This document shows positions 23,263-34,581 of a stretch of DNA of 64,000 nucleotides, piece by piece (within the stretch, counting starts at the first letter, position 1; every line of letters starts with the position of its first letter). A program made the translations under genes and the position numbers. The notes under the pieces are model-generated. The model saw only the letters and a program-made list of their open reading frames with translations, searched no databases and had not been told where the DNA came from. The DNA comes from Symbiotaphrina buchneri (Eukaryota > Ascomycota > Symbiotaphrinales > Symbiotaphrinaceae): assembly GCA_001599915.1 (NCBI GenBank), contig BCIG01000023.1:461438-525437 (forward strand), in the 5' to 3' direction.

Positions 23263-24014
23263 TAACTCATAGTACGAGGAGACCTTAAAGTACGATAACA
23301 ACAAAGAAACAGATCCTTGTGGGCAAGAACGCTTAAGGAGATGAGTTTAGAAAAAGGAAATAAAAACGAAAAGGAAAGTTATCAAAAAGGAAAATCCTCC
23401 AAAATGGCAAAAAGTTTGGGCCATGACCTCGTGAGGTCAGGATACCCTATGAAAACCCAATCTATAGTGGAAGAGGTTTTACATCAGAAGCCATAGTAAT
23501 CCAGACTATTCGACTCCCGATCACACATTCGGAGACTATATTCGGATTCATGGAAACTGCAGATAGTGATTACTTCGGCCCCTATATGAGGTAATAGCTT
23601 TTCACGTCAGTTTGACCACTGCACCATCACTCCTACTGGTTGCAATAATCGTCGTCTACAGCGTGGCTCGAACCTGAAACAGAGCAGAGGCATGTGATTG
23701 CAGGTGAGGTGAATGTCTTCCTGCCTTCATATGACACTAAGGTCATCCACCAAGAGCATCCGCCATCTCCATGCGCCGCCTGAGATGAGCTTCTGTTCCT
23801 CCTTAACCTCCTACCACCATCTCACCTCCCGCGCATCGCTCCAGCTCAATCAGTCAGAACCACCCTTCTCCTCCCGCCCATCCGCCCACACCCACTCCAG
23901 CTCAATCCTCCTCCACCGCCTCGTCGCCTCCCAGCTCCCCTCCCACTCCAACCATCCCTCCTCCCCCAACCCCATCTCCAGTCTCCGCCTTCTATCCAAC
24001 CAGCACGTCCATAA
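23263..24014. other. A/T-rich stretch then C-rich stretch, nothing supported
   Basis: From 23270 to 23660 the sequence is distinctly A/T-rich compared with its surroundings and includes a 16-bp inverted repeat at 23424-23439 (TGACCTC arms). From 23750 to 24010 it is C-rich on plus. No gene is supported. Confidence 0.4.
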
Positions 24015-24344
24015 CTACCCCGCCGCCAAAAGCAGGGCCAGTATCCAGAGATCCCACCGCCCCCAGAACGCCCGCACCCGCGAGTGTAGATCGTACCATT
24101 TGGACAGGCACAGGTAGAACAGCCGTGCGCGGCGCGTGGGCTGTAGGTGTGGCGGGACGGCGTGCGGGTTGGCGTTGAGGTTTTGTGGGGTGGAAAGGTG
24201 TGGTGTGTTTGCGTGTGTGTCGCCGTAGAGTTCCTGCAGGTAGCGTTTGCGCGTTGTAAGGTGCGAGGAGCTCGGTGAGGAGGCGTGTTGAGCGCGGGAC
24301 TCAGAGGTGGAGTTTGGGCGCTTGAGGATTGAGCGTCGAGACAT
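24015..24344 (-). CDS. Small hypothetical protein, 109 aa, C-terminal hydrophobic end
   Basis: Minus-strand frame from the ATG at 24344 (MSRRSILKRPNSTSESR). The N-terminal half is Ser/Thr/Arg-rich, followed by LTTRKRYLQELYGD, and the last 30 residues read RARLFYLCLSKWYDLHSRVR then WDLWILALLLAAG. That end could be a single C-terminal membrane anchor. The frame stops directly after the hydrophobic segment. Start context (cgacATGAG is the plus-side view) is unremarkable, no family is recognised, and the antisense frame is also open, so this is a weak call. Confidence 0.4.
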   Translation of the reverse strand: MSRRSILKRPNSTSESRAQHASSPSSSHLTTRKRYLQELYGDTHANTPHLSTPQNLNANPHAVPPHLQPTRRARLFYLCLSKWYDLHSRVRAFWGRWDLWILALLLAAG

Positions 24345-25062
24345 GAGGAGATGTTTGCTGGATGGACAGAGTGGTGTTGCTGGATGGTAGGTGTCGGATA
24401 CAAGCTTGCTAATTTGGAGGTTCAAGGGACTTGCTGCAAAATCGGCATAGACGGTAATGACAGACAGGATGTGATGAGGAAACAGAGGTGTAAGACGAAA
24501 ATATTCACTCTTCACGTGGGTTAATGAGTGAATGTGCGTTTGTAGGGCTCGAATCCAGGTGCTGGGACAAAGAAGTCGGCAGTTGTGCTTTGCACGACAA
24601 TTACGCCGGATATAGGACGATCAATGAGATGGCCAAACCGTGCACATAATGAAAGCCCGACGACTAGGAAAAAGAAACCAAATGGAAAGGCGATTTTCTG
24701 AAGTTCTAGACTCAAGTCGAACCCTTATCGATGTATGTGCCGTGGCAGACTTTGTTGTAGGAAATATGGACGACTGCATCATCCTCGACTAAATAATAGG
24801 AGGTGATAAAGGGCTTTACTTAAGACAAAGGCAAAATAAATAGGAAGACCCGGATTTTGGCATGCCCTGGGCAATCACGCATAGAACAAGGAAAATGCAT
24901 GTAAGCTCTTGCGAAGGAGAAAGCTGACGTTCGTCAATCGCTTTTCATTTTGTTCCTAGCTAGAGCTTGTGTCATGAATCGTAGCAAATTATGTATGTGC
25001 TGCCGCAGGATGAATCCGTCCCCCTTGCCGGCATCTTTTTTGGTACCTGGCCCTCTCGGGGC

Positions 25063-26227
25063 TTAGTTCGAAGCGGGCTGGATCAGAGTCATGCCTATTG
25101 GTGTCAGTTATAGTCTCAGGCTTCCTGGTGACCAATGGAGAGTGACTCACCTCCATCAGGGTACAAGATCTGAGCGTTCAAGAAGTTACCAGCAGGGCTA
25201 GCCAGGAATAGTATGCAAGAAGCCATGTCGGCATCATGGCCGGGGCGACCTGCAGGGTTACTGAGCTGCTCATTCTCGAGTTTCGATTTCTGCATCTCGT
25301 TCGAGTCTCCGGCAGTCATTTCACTCGGGAACAGACCAGGTGCGATGCTGTTGACGCGGACCTTACATTCCGTGAAGGTCGTGGCCATCATCTTGGTCAA
25401 GTGGATCAAACCTGAAGAGTTCAGCGGGGGTAGGCTCGACTGGACTGAAAGCCGATCTTACCTGCTTTTGACGTAGCATATGCGAATTGACCCGAGCTGG
25501 TTCCTTTCATGACACCTGAAATGCTGGTGATGTTGACAATACTTGGTGAAAACCCCGGAGTAGCCTCCCGAGCTTTTGTCAACAGGGGCAGAAAAGCTGC
25601 AGCCACGAAAAACTGTGCAGTGATGTTGGTCTGGAATGTCGCGGCCCAATGTGCCGGGTCACTCTTCCACAGATAGTCGGAAACAGATTGACCGTCCTTG
25701 AAGTCTGGCTTTTCCGCATTCGAGAAGCGGGTGTTCTGATCGGTCGCTATGCCGGCATTGTTGACAAGGATATGGACGCCATTCGGCTCGTTTTTCGCGA
25801 CCTCGGTGGCCATGGCCTTGACATCATCTTTGCTGGTGATGTCGCCGGATAGCCTATACAATGTACTCTGTGAGCTGATGCATTGGCGTATGTCTCAGGT
25901 AACTTACGCGACGATCCTGCCCGGCTCGGGGCTATACTTCTCCTCCACTTGCTTCAGTGCTTCTTCACGGCGGCCGGTAATGTATACCTTGGCCCCATTG
26001 GCCACGAGCGCCTGAGTTATCATCAGACCAATCCCAGTGCCACCGCCAGTAACCACTGCGGTGTAGCCCTTGACGTTGAAGAGCTTGGAGGCCGTAAGGT
26101 CCTCCGTACGAGCTGAGCCTGTTCCACCTAGAGACATAGTTCGTGATGCTGCGGGGACAATTGAGAAAGTTGATGGTTTGAGGAAAGAATTACGGAGAGT
26201 AGAGGAAGATTTGAGAATACGGAGCAT
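25063..26227 (-). CDS. Short-chain dehydrogenase/reductase, probably mitochondrial, 334 aa
   Basis: Four exons on minus: 26227-25908, 25853-25462, 25411-25151, 25094-25063; 335 codons including stop. Classical SDR signatures are present: cofactor loop TGGGTGIG (60-67), NNAG (138-141), active-site Ser in NITSISG (about 217-219), and Tyr-x3-Lys in YATSK (Y232, K236). An NAD(P)-dependent oxidoreductase of Rossmann fold; the substrate cannot be told. The first 30 residues (MLRILKSSSTLRNSFLK...) are basic, Ser/Thr-rich and free of acids, like a mitochondrial presequence. An internal ATG at residue 31 could give a cytosolic form. Introns are 47-57 nt with canonical ends. Confidence 0.93.
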
Positions 26228-28173
26228 TCTTCTTTTCAAGAAGAACAGAAAGTGAGGTGGGACTTTGATGTGGAAGGTGCGCCCATAATGTGACGTTTAC
26301 GCGTGGTTGAGAGACCGCGTATTGGAACGATCATCATGACGACAGAATGGGACCTGAATCGGACAAACCTTTCCGTGCCGTCTTCCCGGCCGTTGGCCGG
26401 TACAGCATGCCCTTCTTACTTTATTTTGCATGTGTGTTCAGTTAGTAACGTACAGTGGCATTGTGGAATGGCCCATATTTGGAGATGGGAATTGGATGGT
26501 CAACCACACATCGCGTTATCTGGTTGAGGAGAGTTGATACGATCGTATTTTGAGCACAGGGCACTCGCTCCGAGGGCTTGGCTTGACATCGTCACTTAGG
26601 ACCTTGCTGGTCAGCCAATCAGATCAGAGACATAGCGCGTCGATTGAAACGCGAGTGAGCACTGAGCTGCAATGACGATGAGACAACAGTGATTTGAGTA
26701 CAATTCTTCCTACCGTTGTAACATTGATAATCGACTGCACGCTATATTTTGCTCGATGTTTCAACTCAATAACACTCAATATAAGTTGTTGATCGGCAGT
26801 GCCCCCGTTCGTGATCCGCCAATACCATGCCGCTTCCCCAGCATCGCGGGGATAGCCGACTCCGCTATGCAAGACGATAAGCAAATTCCGAATTGCCAAA
26901 TGGATAGTCATCAAAGCAGGCATCAGGGCATCAACGTGCAGCAAATATACTCTTAGGTAGAAGCCACAGTGCGAATTGGAATTGTACAAGAGAAAGCCTG
27001 TAGGAAAGCGCCCCGTAACCCGAAACAATCGTTATCATTGGGTAGTGGTGATTCCTCCCTCCGCAACGATAGGCTTGTTCCGGCTAGCGACTTTGTTGGA
27101 TCGGTAGATTCGTCTTGCAGGACACACCCACCACCGTACGAGCGCATTCAGGCTGGGGGAAAGGAATGCTGAGTGGTCGCGTGGACACTTTGCAGATTCG
27201 GCCCCCAGTAAGACAGGACAAATCAGTTCGTTCTGTTGTTCACCGCCAGAGTGGCATTGTTTATCATAACCACAAAGGATTTCACGACGACAGCAAGCAG
27301 TGCACGCATGTGAAAGAAAAGGAGGAAAAGGGTCGCGTCCTGGTGGTGGTCGACGTTCCCTTTTCTTGCTCAGGCCACACTCAGGTTCAGCGGGCAGTGG
27401 CGGAGAAACAAGGCTAAAACTGGACGCTAGCGAAAAGCGACCGACTTCCATCCAGGTCCAGACACACCAGAACAACTCGCCTACCTGGTCCTCCGCTGAA
27501 GATCCATCTCTCCATCACACCATACAATCATATCTCATCTTCTCCTCCAAACCTTTTCTCTCCGTATTGTCCTTTGGCTCTTCAATTGAAGCCTCACCTC
27601 CTCGGCAAGCCTCTGCAGTTGCATCAGTATCCATAACCACTCAACCTACGACAGTCTTCTCGGCTTTACTCGCAATGTTTCCGCAGTGACGTTGCCGGTT
27701 CACCCGAGACGGAGGGACTTTCGAAACTGTCGCTACAATCTCATCGTTGAGGTTCATGGTAAACTCACGTCAGCCTCTGGCAAATCGTCACAGCTATTCT
27801 GACAGAGCGCTCAGTGCATAACCTGTTTCGAGCGGACCTTCTGCAAACTGGCTTTCTCGTCTCCGCACTCTGTGCTACCCCCTCAACCACATCTCGAATG
27901 AGCTCTCTCTTGTCCGCAACGCGACACAACACACTCGTTTCTTCGATTTACGGGTTTCAGTCACCACTCGAGCGGGCACACCGCTATTATAATCCCTCAT
28001 TCCGGATATACCTTTTCCGTTGCTGAATGCTGGGCAGCGCTCTGTGAAAGAGTCGGTAAGCGGCCGCGCTTGGCGTCATCGTCATAGGCGAAAATCCCAC
28101 AGGCGACCTGGTCGACAACATACTCTCAGCGATCGTATGTCCATAGAGGGGTTAGAAGAATTTGCAACGGAGA
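26228..28173. other. Divergent intergenic region
   Basis: Nearly 2 kb between divergent genes (SDR on minus, 627-aa protein on plus). The segment from about 27450 to 28150 is C/T-rich on plus and probably includes the leader of the downstream gene. No coding frame is supported. Confidence 0.5.
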
Positions 28174-30057
28174 ATGTCAAATCCATCACAGCCGGTCAGG
28201 CGTTTCGCGCCACAGCCGGTAGAAACCACGAAATCAACAAGAAAGTTCAAACCAGAGCCGGTGGAGACTACGACGAAGAGCAATCGAGGTGGAGGTGATA
28301 CAGATGGGCAAGGACCTGCTAAAGAGTCGCCTCGACGAAGATTCATACCTGAACCTGTTGAATCAACCAAAAAGAGCAATCGACCGCCGCCAGCTCCTAT
28401 ACCTACCGAGAAGCCTCCAGACACAACAGAAGGGCAAAATGGAACAAACTCTAGCACACCAGCATCAAGTCCCAAGCCGCGTCCAAGGTTCGCGCCGCAG
28501 TTGATAGAGACTACAAAGCGATCCAGAAAGGCGAAAGATGCTGGGCCTGCATTAAAACCGACTGATAAAACGGATATATCTCCTGGGGACCCGATACACC
28601 TGCCTCGAGAAGAAAGGCTTTCATCATCGAGCCCTCTTGCGCTAGCCACATCCGACAGCCCGGTGCTACGTGGTGAGAAGGCCCCGCTTACATCAGAGCT
28701 TCGCCGTGCCAGGACTGGATCTCGTCAGCACTCTTGGGTTGCACCCACTCTTGACGCTATAGAATCATCAGATTCGGATCGGTCTACACCTCCCTCACTT
28801 TCAACGTCGCCAAGCTCTTCACAAGATAGTGCTTTGACAGACTATAAACATGCCACCAGGATACGGGAAAGCTGTGATGACCGATTCTCCGGGTATCTGC
28901 TGGCCCTCGCCGCCGCAGCAGCCGAGAAGCAAATTAGGGAACAGGCTATGGCAATGGCAGCTTATCCGAACGACGAATACCATGAGCCAGTGGATCACTT
29001 CGTCGACCGAGAGACTGACGATGAAGATGAAGAGATGGGAGTCGGCTTACTTCCCCACGAAATGGACGAAGCTCAATTTAGGAGGGATTCCGATGTCGGG
29101 ATGGACATGGCGGAGATGCGTCTGCATCAGGATAAGCTAGAACAGCAACGGAAAGAGAGCCAGCGTGACCGAGAAGAGACAATGGGCGGCCCACAGCAGA
29201 AAACTCTCGGGCCGAACCCGTTCACAAATGCCGCAGACTATGCCATGGCCACAGATTCTTTGGGTGCGCCAAAAACCATTATAGGCGGATGGCAGAAGGG
29301 TGTTGGGCTAGGACCGATGCGCAATGCTGCTTCTCCACCGATGCTGGGGGGTGATATCAAATTCCCGAAATGCTTGTCGCCTCAGGCTACGTCGATAGAA
29401 ACAGACCAGAGACCAAGGCTACATACAGGCGAGGACAAGGAGCACGAGTCCACTGATGCGACGGACGAAAATCAAGGAGGTCTGTGGATGGGTTACTGCG
29501 GCCCAGGAAAATCGGAGTATGCAGTACGCGACTATCAGAGCGGCCTCATGACCCCTCGGCCTGACCTTCCTGTTACCATAACTACTCCTGACCAGGATAG
29601 AGATGGCGATACATATATGGGCGGTGCGCCTCAATCGATCGACGAGTTGATTGCTTTGCAAGACCAGATTGAGAAGGAATTCACGGATGACTTCGTTACA
29701 CAAGTCTACAACTACCTTTCTCTCGGTTATCCTGCCCTCGCTCGGAAGTTCGACGATGAGCTGTCGAAGATCTCCCGCATTCCGCAAGAAGAACTACGAA
29801 AGGATGACCATACGCTTGATGCAAAAGGCTTTGTGCGGCTTTCGTCGGAGAAGCTGTCTTCGGAGTTCTATTATGAAGAGAGTAAGGAGGAGGTCGAGGC
29901 ACGGTTAAAGCGGGCAAGCAAGAGATATGAAAAATGCGCTAGATGGAGAGCTTTGAAGCTCTACGTGCATGAGTGGGCGAGACAACAGCCTCGTATGCGC
30001 GAGGGCAATAGCCTCGGCAAGGCCGTCACGATGAGGAGAGGCAGTTGGGCCATATGA
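28174..30057 (+). CDS. Fungal protein with FxPxPVETT repeats, 627 aa
   Basis: Single exon from the ATG at 28174 (MSNPSQPVRRFAPQPVETT). The first 120 residues hold four imperfect copies of a motif RRF(A/K/I)P(Q/E)PVETTxKSxR: RRFAPQPVETTKSTRKF, FKPEPVETTTKSNR, RRRFIPEPVESTKKSNR and RFAPQLIETTKRSRK. A Ser-rich linker follows, then a conserved-looking segment around 230-310 (acidic, DHFVDRETDDEDEEMGVG) and a helical C-terminus of about 140 residues (IDELIALQDQIEKEFTDDFV, YNYLSLGYPALARKFDDEL, ending RQQPRMREGNSLGKAVTMRR). I do not recognise a named family. The repeats resemble short linear docking sites, which is inference. No membrane segment. Confidence 0.85.
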   Translation: MSNPSQPVRRFAPQPVETTKSTRKFKPEPVETTTKSNRGGGDTDGQGPAKESPRRRFIPEPVESTKKSNRPPPAPIPTEKPPDTTEGQNGTNSSTPASSPKPRPRFAPQLIETTKRSRKAKDAGPALKPTDKTDISPGDPIHLPREERLSSSSPLALATSDSPVLRGEKAPLTSELRRARTGSRQHSWVAPTLDAIESSDSDRSTPPSLSTSPSSSQDSALTDYKHATRIRESCDDRFSGYLLALAAAAAEKQIREQAMAMAAYPNDEYHEPVDHFVDRETDDEDEEMGVGLLPHEMDEAQFRRDSDVGMDMAEMRLHQDKLEQQRKESQRDREETMGGPQQKTLGPNPFTNAADYAMATDSLGAPKTIIGGWQKGVGLGPMRNAASPPMLGGDIKFPKCLSPQATSIETDQRPRLHTGEDKEHESTDATDENQGGLWMGYCGPGKSEYAVRDYQSGLMTPRPDLPVTITTPDQDRDGDTYMGGAPQSIDELIALQDQIEKEFTDDFVTQVYNYLSLGYPALARKFDDELSKISRIPQEELRKDDHTLDAKGFVRLSSEKLSSEFYYEESKEEVEARLKRASKRYEKCARWRALKLYVHEWARQQPRMREGNSLGKAVTMRRGSWAI

Positions 30058-31396
30058 GCCTTGAGCGATATTGCTCATCAAACCCGGCAACTTGGGTTCT
30101 CCGGAGTATATGAAGGCCCCGCTGAGCATTCCCATCGCTACCTCTGCTATATATATATTAATGCTCCCGGGGCTCGGCCGAACCGGCCCATCAGGATCCG
30201 TTCTTTTTGCAGCGTTCTCGCTCTTCCATTCATTCTGGCGATCGACATACGCGCTCGGAGTCCTTCCCGGCGTACACGACAGGGGCGGGCTACACAGTGT
30301 ATTGACGAATGCGCAATTTTTTTCCCTTCGCGCTGCTTTTCGGTCCGGTTCGGCGTTGGTTTAGGCAGGGCCCGAGCATGAGCAAGCACACATGCATCGT
30401 TATTATTATCACTACTCGGCTTTTGCGCTGCGGCTTTCGCCGTGGCCGATTTTTACATGCGCCATTCTTTGATGAGGGTACAGCACGTCCAGCTTGCGGG
30501 TCTTCGGACCAGTTTCGGTCGGTTGAAGCTTTTTGCTCTTGGCGAGAATGCATCTGCATACGATACCAGGGCGGGGATAGAAGGTAGAGGTAGAGAGCGC
30601 TGCTGTTGTTAGCGATTTTGCTACTTTGACACGCACGCACAAGCACACAGATATGCAAGCAAGCGGACATGCAGAGAGACAGACAGGTGCATAAGATAGC
30701 CTTGAATCATCAATGGGATTGATAATTTATGATGAGCGCTTGGAGATCACCGCTGGATAGTGACTTGCATGAAAGGTTTCACCGTGCTTGGAGATACGCC
30801 GATTTGAAAAAGCGAAAAAAGCAGAATGCCGCCTACGCCTACGCCTGCGCCCCTGCCCCCTTATACCCAGACCCAGCTCGCCGATGAACCAAAAAGCCAG
30901 AGAAGAATGGACAGAAAATCATCCCATCCCACCGCGTTGAAATGTGGATCAGACATAGAATACACTCCCCGATCGAGCAGAACGCCTGTTGTAGACACCC
31001 GCGGTCTCACTTTGTTGCTGACTTTGCGCCATTCATCGATCGAACTAAGTAAGAAGCTGGAAAGTAAAAACAGGAGACTGATAGAAGAAAGAGAACCCGG
31101 AGTCTGTGGTATATTTGATCAGGGACGCGAGTATGTATGCCGATGGGATGTTGGTCGTATGGCATTGATCGTATGTCGTTGTTGTGTCTTGATATGTCAT
31201 GTTATGTTGTGATATGTCGTGGTCGTCGTCGATTTGGCATAGGGGTATATGCCCGGGTGGAGGATCGGATTTCTGACGTAGATGGGCTGGATGAATGCCG
31301 GGAAGCCCGAGAAAGAGGAGTTCGGGAAGACGCAATGCTTAGGATGTGGGATGAAGTGCATCAAATTCATTTCCGTGGTCCGTGGAAGTCGCGACC
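30058..31396. other. Intergenic region, no supported gene
   Basis: Follows the 627-aa gene. Short simple-sequence runs (TATATATATA near 30151, ACGCACGCACAAGCACAC near 30632) are the only notable content. All frames here are short and unsupported. Confidence 0.5.
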
Positions 31397-32849
31397 ATGA
31401 TGCTGCCCACCAACAGCGGCCCAACCCCAGTCTCCGTTCCACCCCAATCGAAGCTGAAACAACCCACCCCCTCCCGCCCTCACTCACAACAACACCTTCC
31501 ATCCATCCGCACCGAGCACGCCAGCGGCAACAGCGGCAGCGGGCGCAACGCAAACCAATACCCCGCGCGCGCCATGATGCCGTCGCGGAACCTCTCCCCC
31601 TCCCCCGCAGCTCCTCCACGTCCCAGGGCCTCTGCGCTGCCCATCCAGCCGCCCGCGTATGCTACGTATGTGCCTGGCATCACGCTGCGGGTGTACTTGT
31701 GCATGCTGGCGCTGAGCAGACTGGAGGAAGAGACGCTGAGCGGTGGGCTGGCGCTGTAGTTTGCGTAGAGGGAGGGAGAGCCGGGGGAGTGGTTGTTGGT
31801 GTTGTTGTGGTGGTGGTACCAACGAAAACTTCTTCTATTGGCTCGATCACGGCGAAGGGAAGAATCTCAGCCTACCCATGTGCCCCCGAGAACAGCTCGA
31901 TCGTGAGCAAGTACGCTACCTCTCCAAGGAGGAGAGGCTCAACTATCTGGTCAAGGTGGATAAGGATGGGAGGCTGTGTTGGGCAAAGAACGGCGTCAGA
32001 ATTGACACCAGCGAGCTGTATAAGGACAGTATCCATGGCATTGTGCCCGAACACGATGATAGCCCGGCCTTCTCTCATGCAGAAAGCGAAATGTTAAATG
32101 AGGGCGCATCGAATGAAGAGCCATTGTCTGAGGACGAGACTGACACCGATCTTGATGAGGAAGAGGAGCACAGCGAGCAGGATGGGACACACGGGACGAT
32201 CAAGTCCGCCAAGAAACACACATACTTCTCTTCGAGATATATATCAGCTTCTACGTTGGTGAACCACCTTCTGCGCAAATCGGTCAGGAAGAACACCTGG
32301 ATATTCGTGGCCGACACTTCATTCCGGTTATATGTTGGCATCAAACAGTCGGGTGCTTTCCAGCACTCGTCTTTCCTGAACGGAGCTCGCATCTCAGCTG
32401 CTGGGCTCATCAAAATCAAGGACGGCCAACTACGATCTTTGTCCCCTCTATCTGGTCATTACAGACCCCCTGTGGCCAACTTCCGTGCTTTCGTGCATAG
32501 TCTCAAAGCGGCTGGGGTGGATATGTCTCACGTCAGTATCAGCAAGAGCTACGCTGTGCTTGTCGGGCTGGAAGCGTATGTCAAGACTCGAAAAAAAGTC
32601 AAGCGAGGAGTGAACGCGGTGGTGCACCACAAGGATCACAAGGAGCGTGTGCTTAGAGAGCGATCGGAGGAGAGGCGAATACAAGAACGGGAAAACGAGC
32701 TGGCTTCAAGCGCTCCTCAAGTGTCTTCTACTGCCCGAGAAGGACAAGGGGAGATAGTCGAGCGATCGCCGGAGAACCTTGTGGACCCGATGAAGTCAAT
32801 GTCTGTAGATGGACATGCAAGAGGTTCGCAGGAGACGCATGGATTGTAG
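31397..32849 (+). CDS. FFYWLDHGEGK-domain protein (IQ-motif protein family relative), about 452 aa
   Basis: Best model is exons 31397-31665 and 31760-32849 (GTATGT..GCTGTAG, 94 nt), 453 codons including stop. The part from about 31823 onward is strong: NENFFYWLDHGEGK, LSKEERLNYLVKVDKDGRLC, an acidic EDETDTDLDEEEEHSEQD linker, and KKNTWIFVADTSF-like sequence (here RKNTWIFVADTSFRLYVGIK), then AFQHSSFLNGARISAAG and HYRPPVANFRAFVHSLK. From memory this is the C-terminal region of fungal proteins often labelled IQ calmodulin-binding motif proteins. The upstream part expected in that family (IQ helix and a KHRYG-type segment) is not visible. Instead a Pro/Ser/Gln-rich exon MMLPTNSGPTP and a Gly/Cys/Arg junction occur. 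The 5' half is therefore uncertain; the domain itself is secure. Confidence 0.7.
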
Positions 32850-33147
32850 AGCTTTCACTTCTCCTAGAAACGTATTGACGATAGCGATGTTGTTTTGGAT
32901 ACCCCGAATTAGAGCATTCGATTTATGAACCAGATCTGTGAGCTTAGCGCTGAGCATGAGCAAAATAGGGTTATTTCTGAAACACATTGACACGATTGTG
33001 ATTATCTGATGCTGAAAGCAAATTCACGCTAGAACCCCCAATACCGAAAATCATGTCCTGTTTAGCTCCGCGTTATGCTGCGCCGCTCCCATGTCATTGA
33101 TGCAAAACTCCATGCTTAGCTAGATAGAAAGAAGTGCCATGCAATCC

Positions 33148-34581
33148 TCAGGCCCCTCTCGGTCCCTGTTTCCTTCGCTGGAACCTCCTGAAACCGAGGC
33201 CGACAAAAGGCCACTCGGAGCTTTTGGGATTGTAGGCTGCTCGGACTTCAAGTACCACAATCGACTTCGATCCTAGAACCTCCACCAAGCCTGACACAAG
33301 AAAACAGCCACGAGGTACAGGTGCCGGCGGTTGTCGCCATGAACGGCCCAACGTGGAGAGGAAGGCGGATCGTACACTAGGGGTGAGGCCTACGAGAACC
33401 GGGACCGGCACAGGGAGGTCGACCGAGTTGGAGGAGCCAGGTTGACGAACTCCAGAAAGTTTGCCTGGGAAGCTGAAAGGAGTTTGGGGACCCGAAGCTG
33501 GTTTGCCATCCTCCCCGCTTGTTCCAAGGCCGCCCCATCTGGTACCGGATAAACCCCAAGACGAAGGAAAATTTTGACCCTGACGGCCACCGAACTGCGC
33601 CTTAATTTGTGCCCACTGATAAGATAGAAGTGCAGACGTGCTAGCCCAAATGGAAGACGCAAAAGCTGACGGCCACAATGCGTTCTGCAGCCGATGATAG
33701 TTCCTGTCCGTTACGGGCCGTGTAACAACTGCGATGTAGTCATCGGTGATCTCAAGTCTACAAGCTCTTAGCGTCAATACTGGTCGTCTAGTATATCTCT
33801 ACTCACCCTCGCCGTTCATACTCCTGTGGAGGGCCAGCCGGAAAATCCACATCCAACCAAAACCTCCCCAGCTTTAACGGCTCACCGAGTGTTTTGGATA
33901 ATGACGCTTCAGCAGAATAATCCAGAACCATCTCAGCTAACTCGCCTGATCATTGGTCAGTAGCTCCAGAGTTCAGGCACCCTCTGAGGCGAACTTACGC
34001 CGAATCTCCTGGTTCCGTTGTCGATCTCTTGAAAACTTGACAAACTCCTGCCATTCTGGGTCTGTGCCTTTATAGAAGTATTGCGGTCGCTTGTGTGCGA
34101 ACCATAGAGGTATGAAAATGGCGTCTTCGGGTGGCTCGTCCTCAAGCAAAGCTTTGGGTATACCGTCAACGGCCGGATCCTCCGTGCCAGCAGCGGCCCC
34201 TTCCAATGCTCGACGCTCAATTCCAGGTTTCGCTACGACACGTTTTGCGTCCTTGTCATCCTTATCGTCCTGAACCTCGCCTCGCCCTGCCCAGTCCACG
34301 ACCTGATTCGCAAACAAGACAACCAGTGAACAGAGAAACAGTCTTTGGACCCTCCTGGATTCACCATCGATGTTAGCGATTCATAACCACGATTCGAAGC
34401 TGGCAGAAGTATATAGGCAGCAGAACTGTATTTTAGCGACGTACTTGGGGGTCACGAGCGGTTGTACAATGCGGACACGCTGTATGCGGACATCCTGAGG
34501 CCCGCCATGTCCTTGGGTATAAGAGGAACTGCGAAAGGCGCGGCGACTCAAGGACGTTAGTGGCCGGAGACTTCTGAACAT
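33148..34581 (-). CDS. Putative mitochondrial membrane protein, 413 aa
   Basis: Four exons on minus: 34581-34445, 34354-33999, 33945-33807, 33757-33148; 414 codons including stop, introns 49-90 nt. The N-terminus MFRSLRPLTSLSRRAFRSSS is a textbook-like matrix presequence (basic, Ser-rich, no acids). A single hydrophobic segment RLFLCSLVVLFANQVV lies at about 50-65. A charged part with EDAIFIPLWFAHKRPQYFYK and DPEWQEFVKFSRDRQRNQE follows. The C-terminal half has Gly/Pro/Ser-rich sequence and a terminal hydrophobic-basic segment. This layout suggests an inner-membrane protein with one helix near the N-terminus. I recognise it as a conserved fungal type but cannot name a function. An upstream in-frame ATG exists at 34746, but the presequence argues for 34581. 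Confidence 0.82.

Noticed and set aside
23424-23439. Inverted repeat TGACCTCGTGAGGTCA, resembling a hormone-receptor half-site palindrome
   Set aside because: Fungi lack nuclear receptors and a 7-bp-arm inverted repeat is expected by chance in 64 kb.
23713-24117. Plus frame of 134 codons, Ser/His/Pro-rich
   Set aside because: Composition mirrors the opposite strand and no domain or splice continuation is seen.
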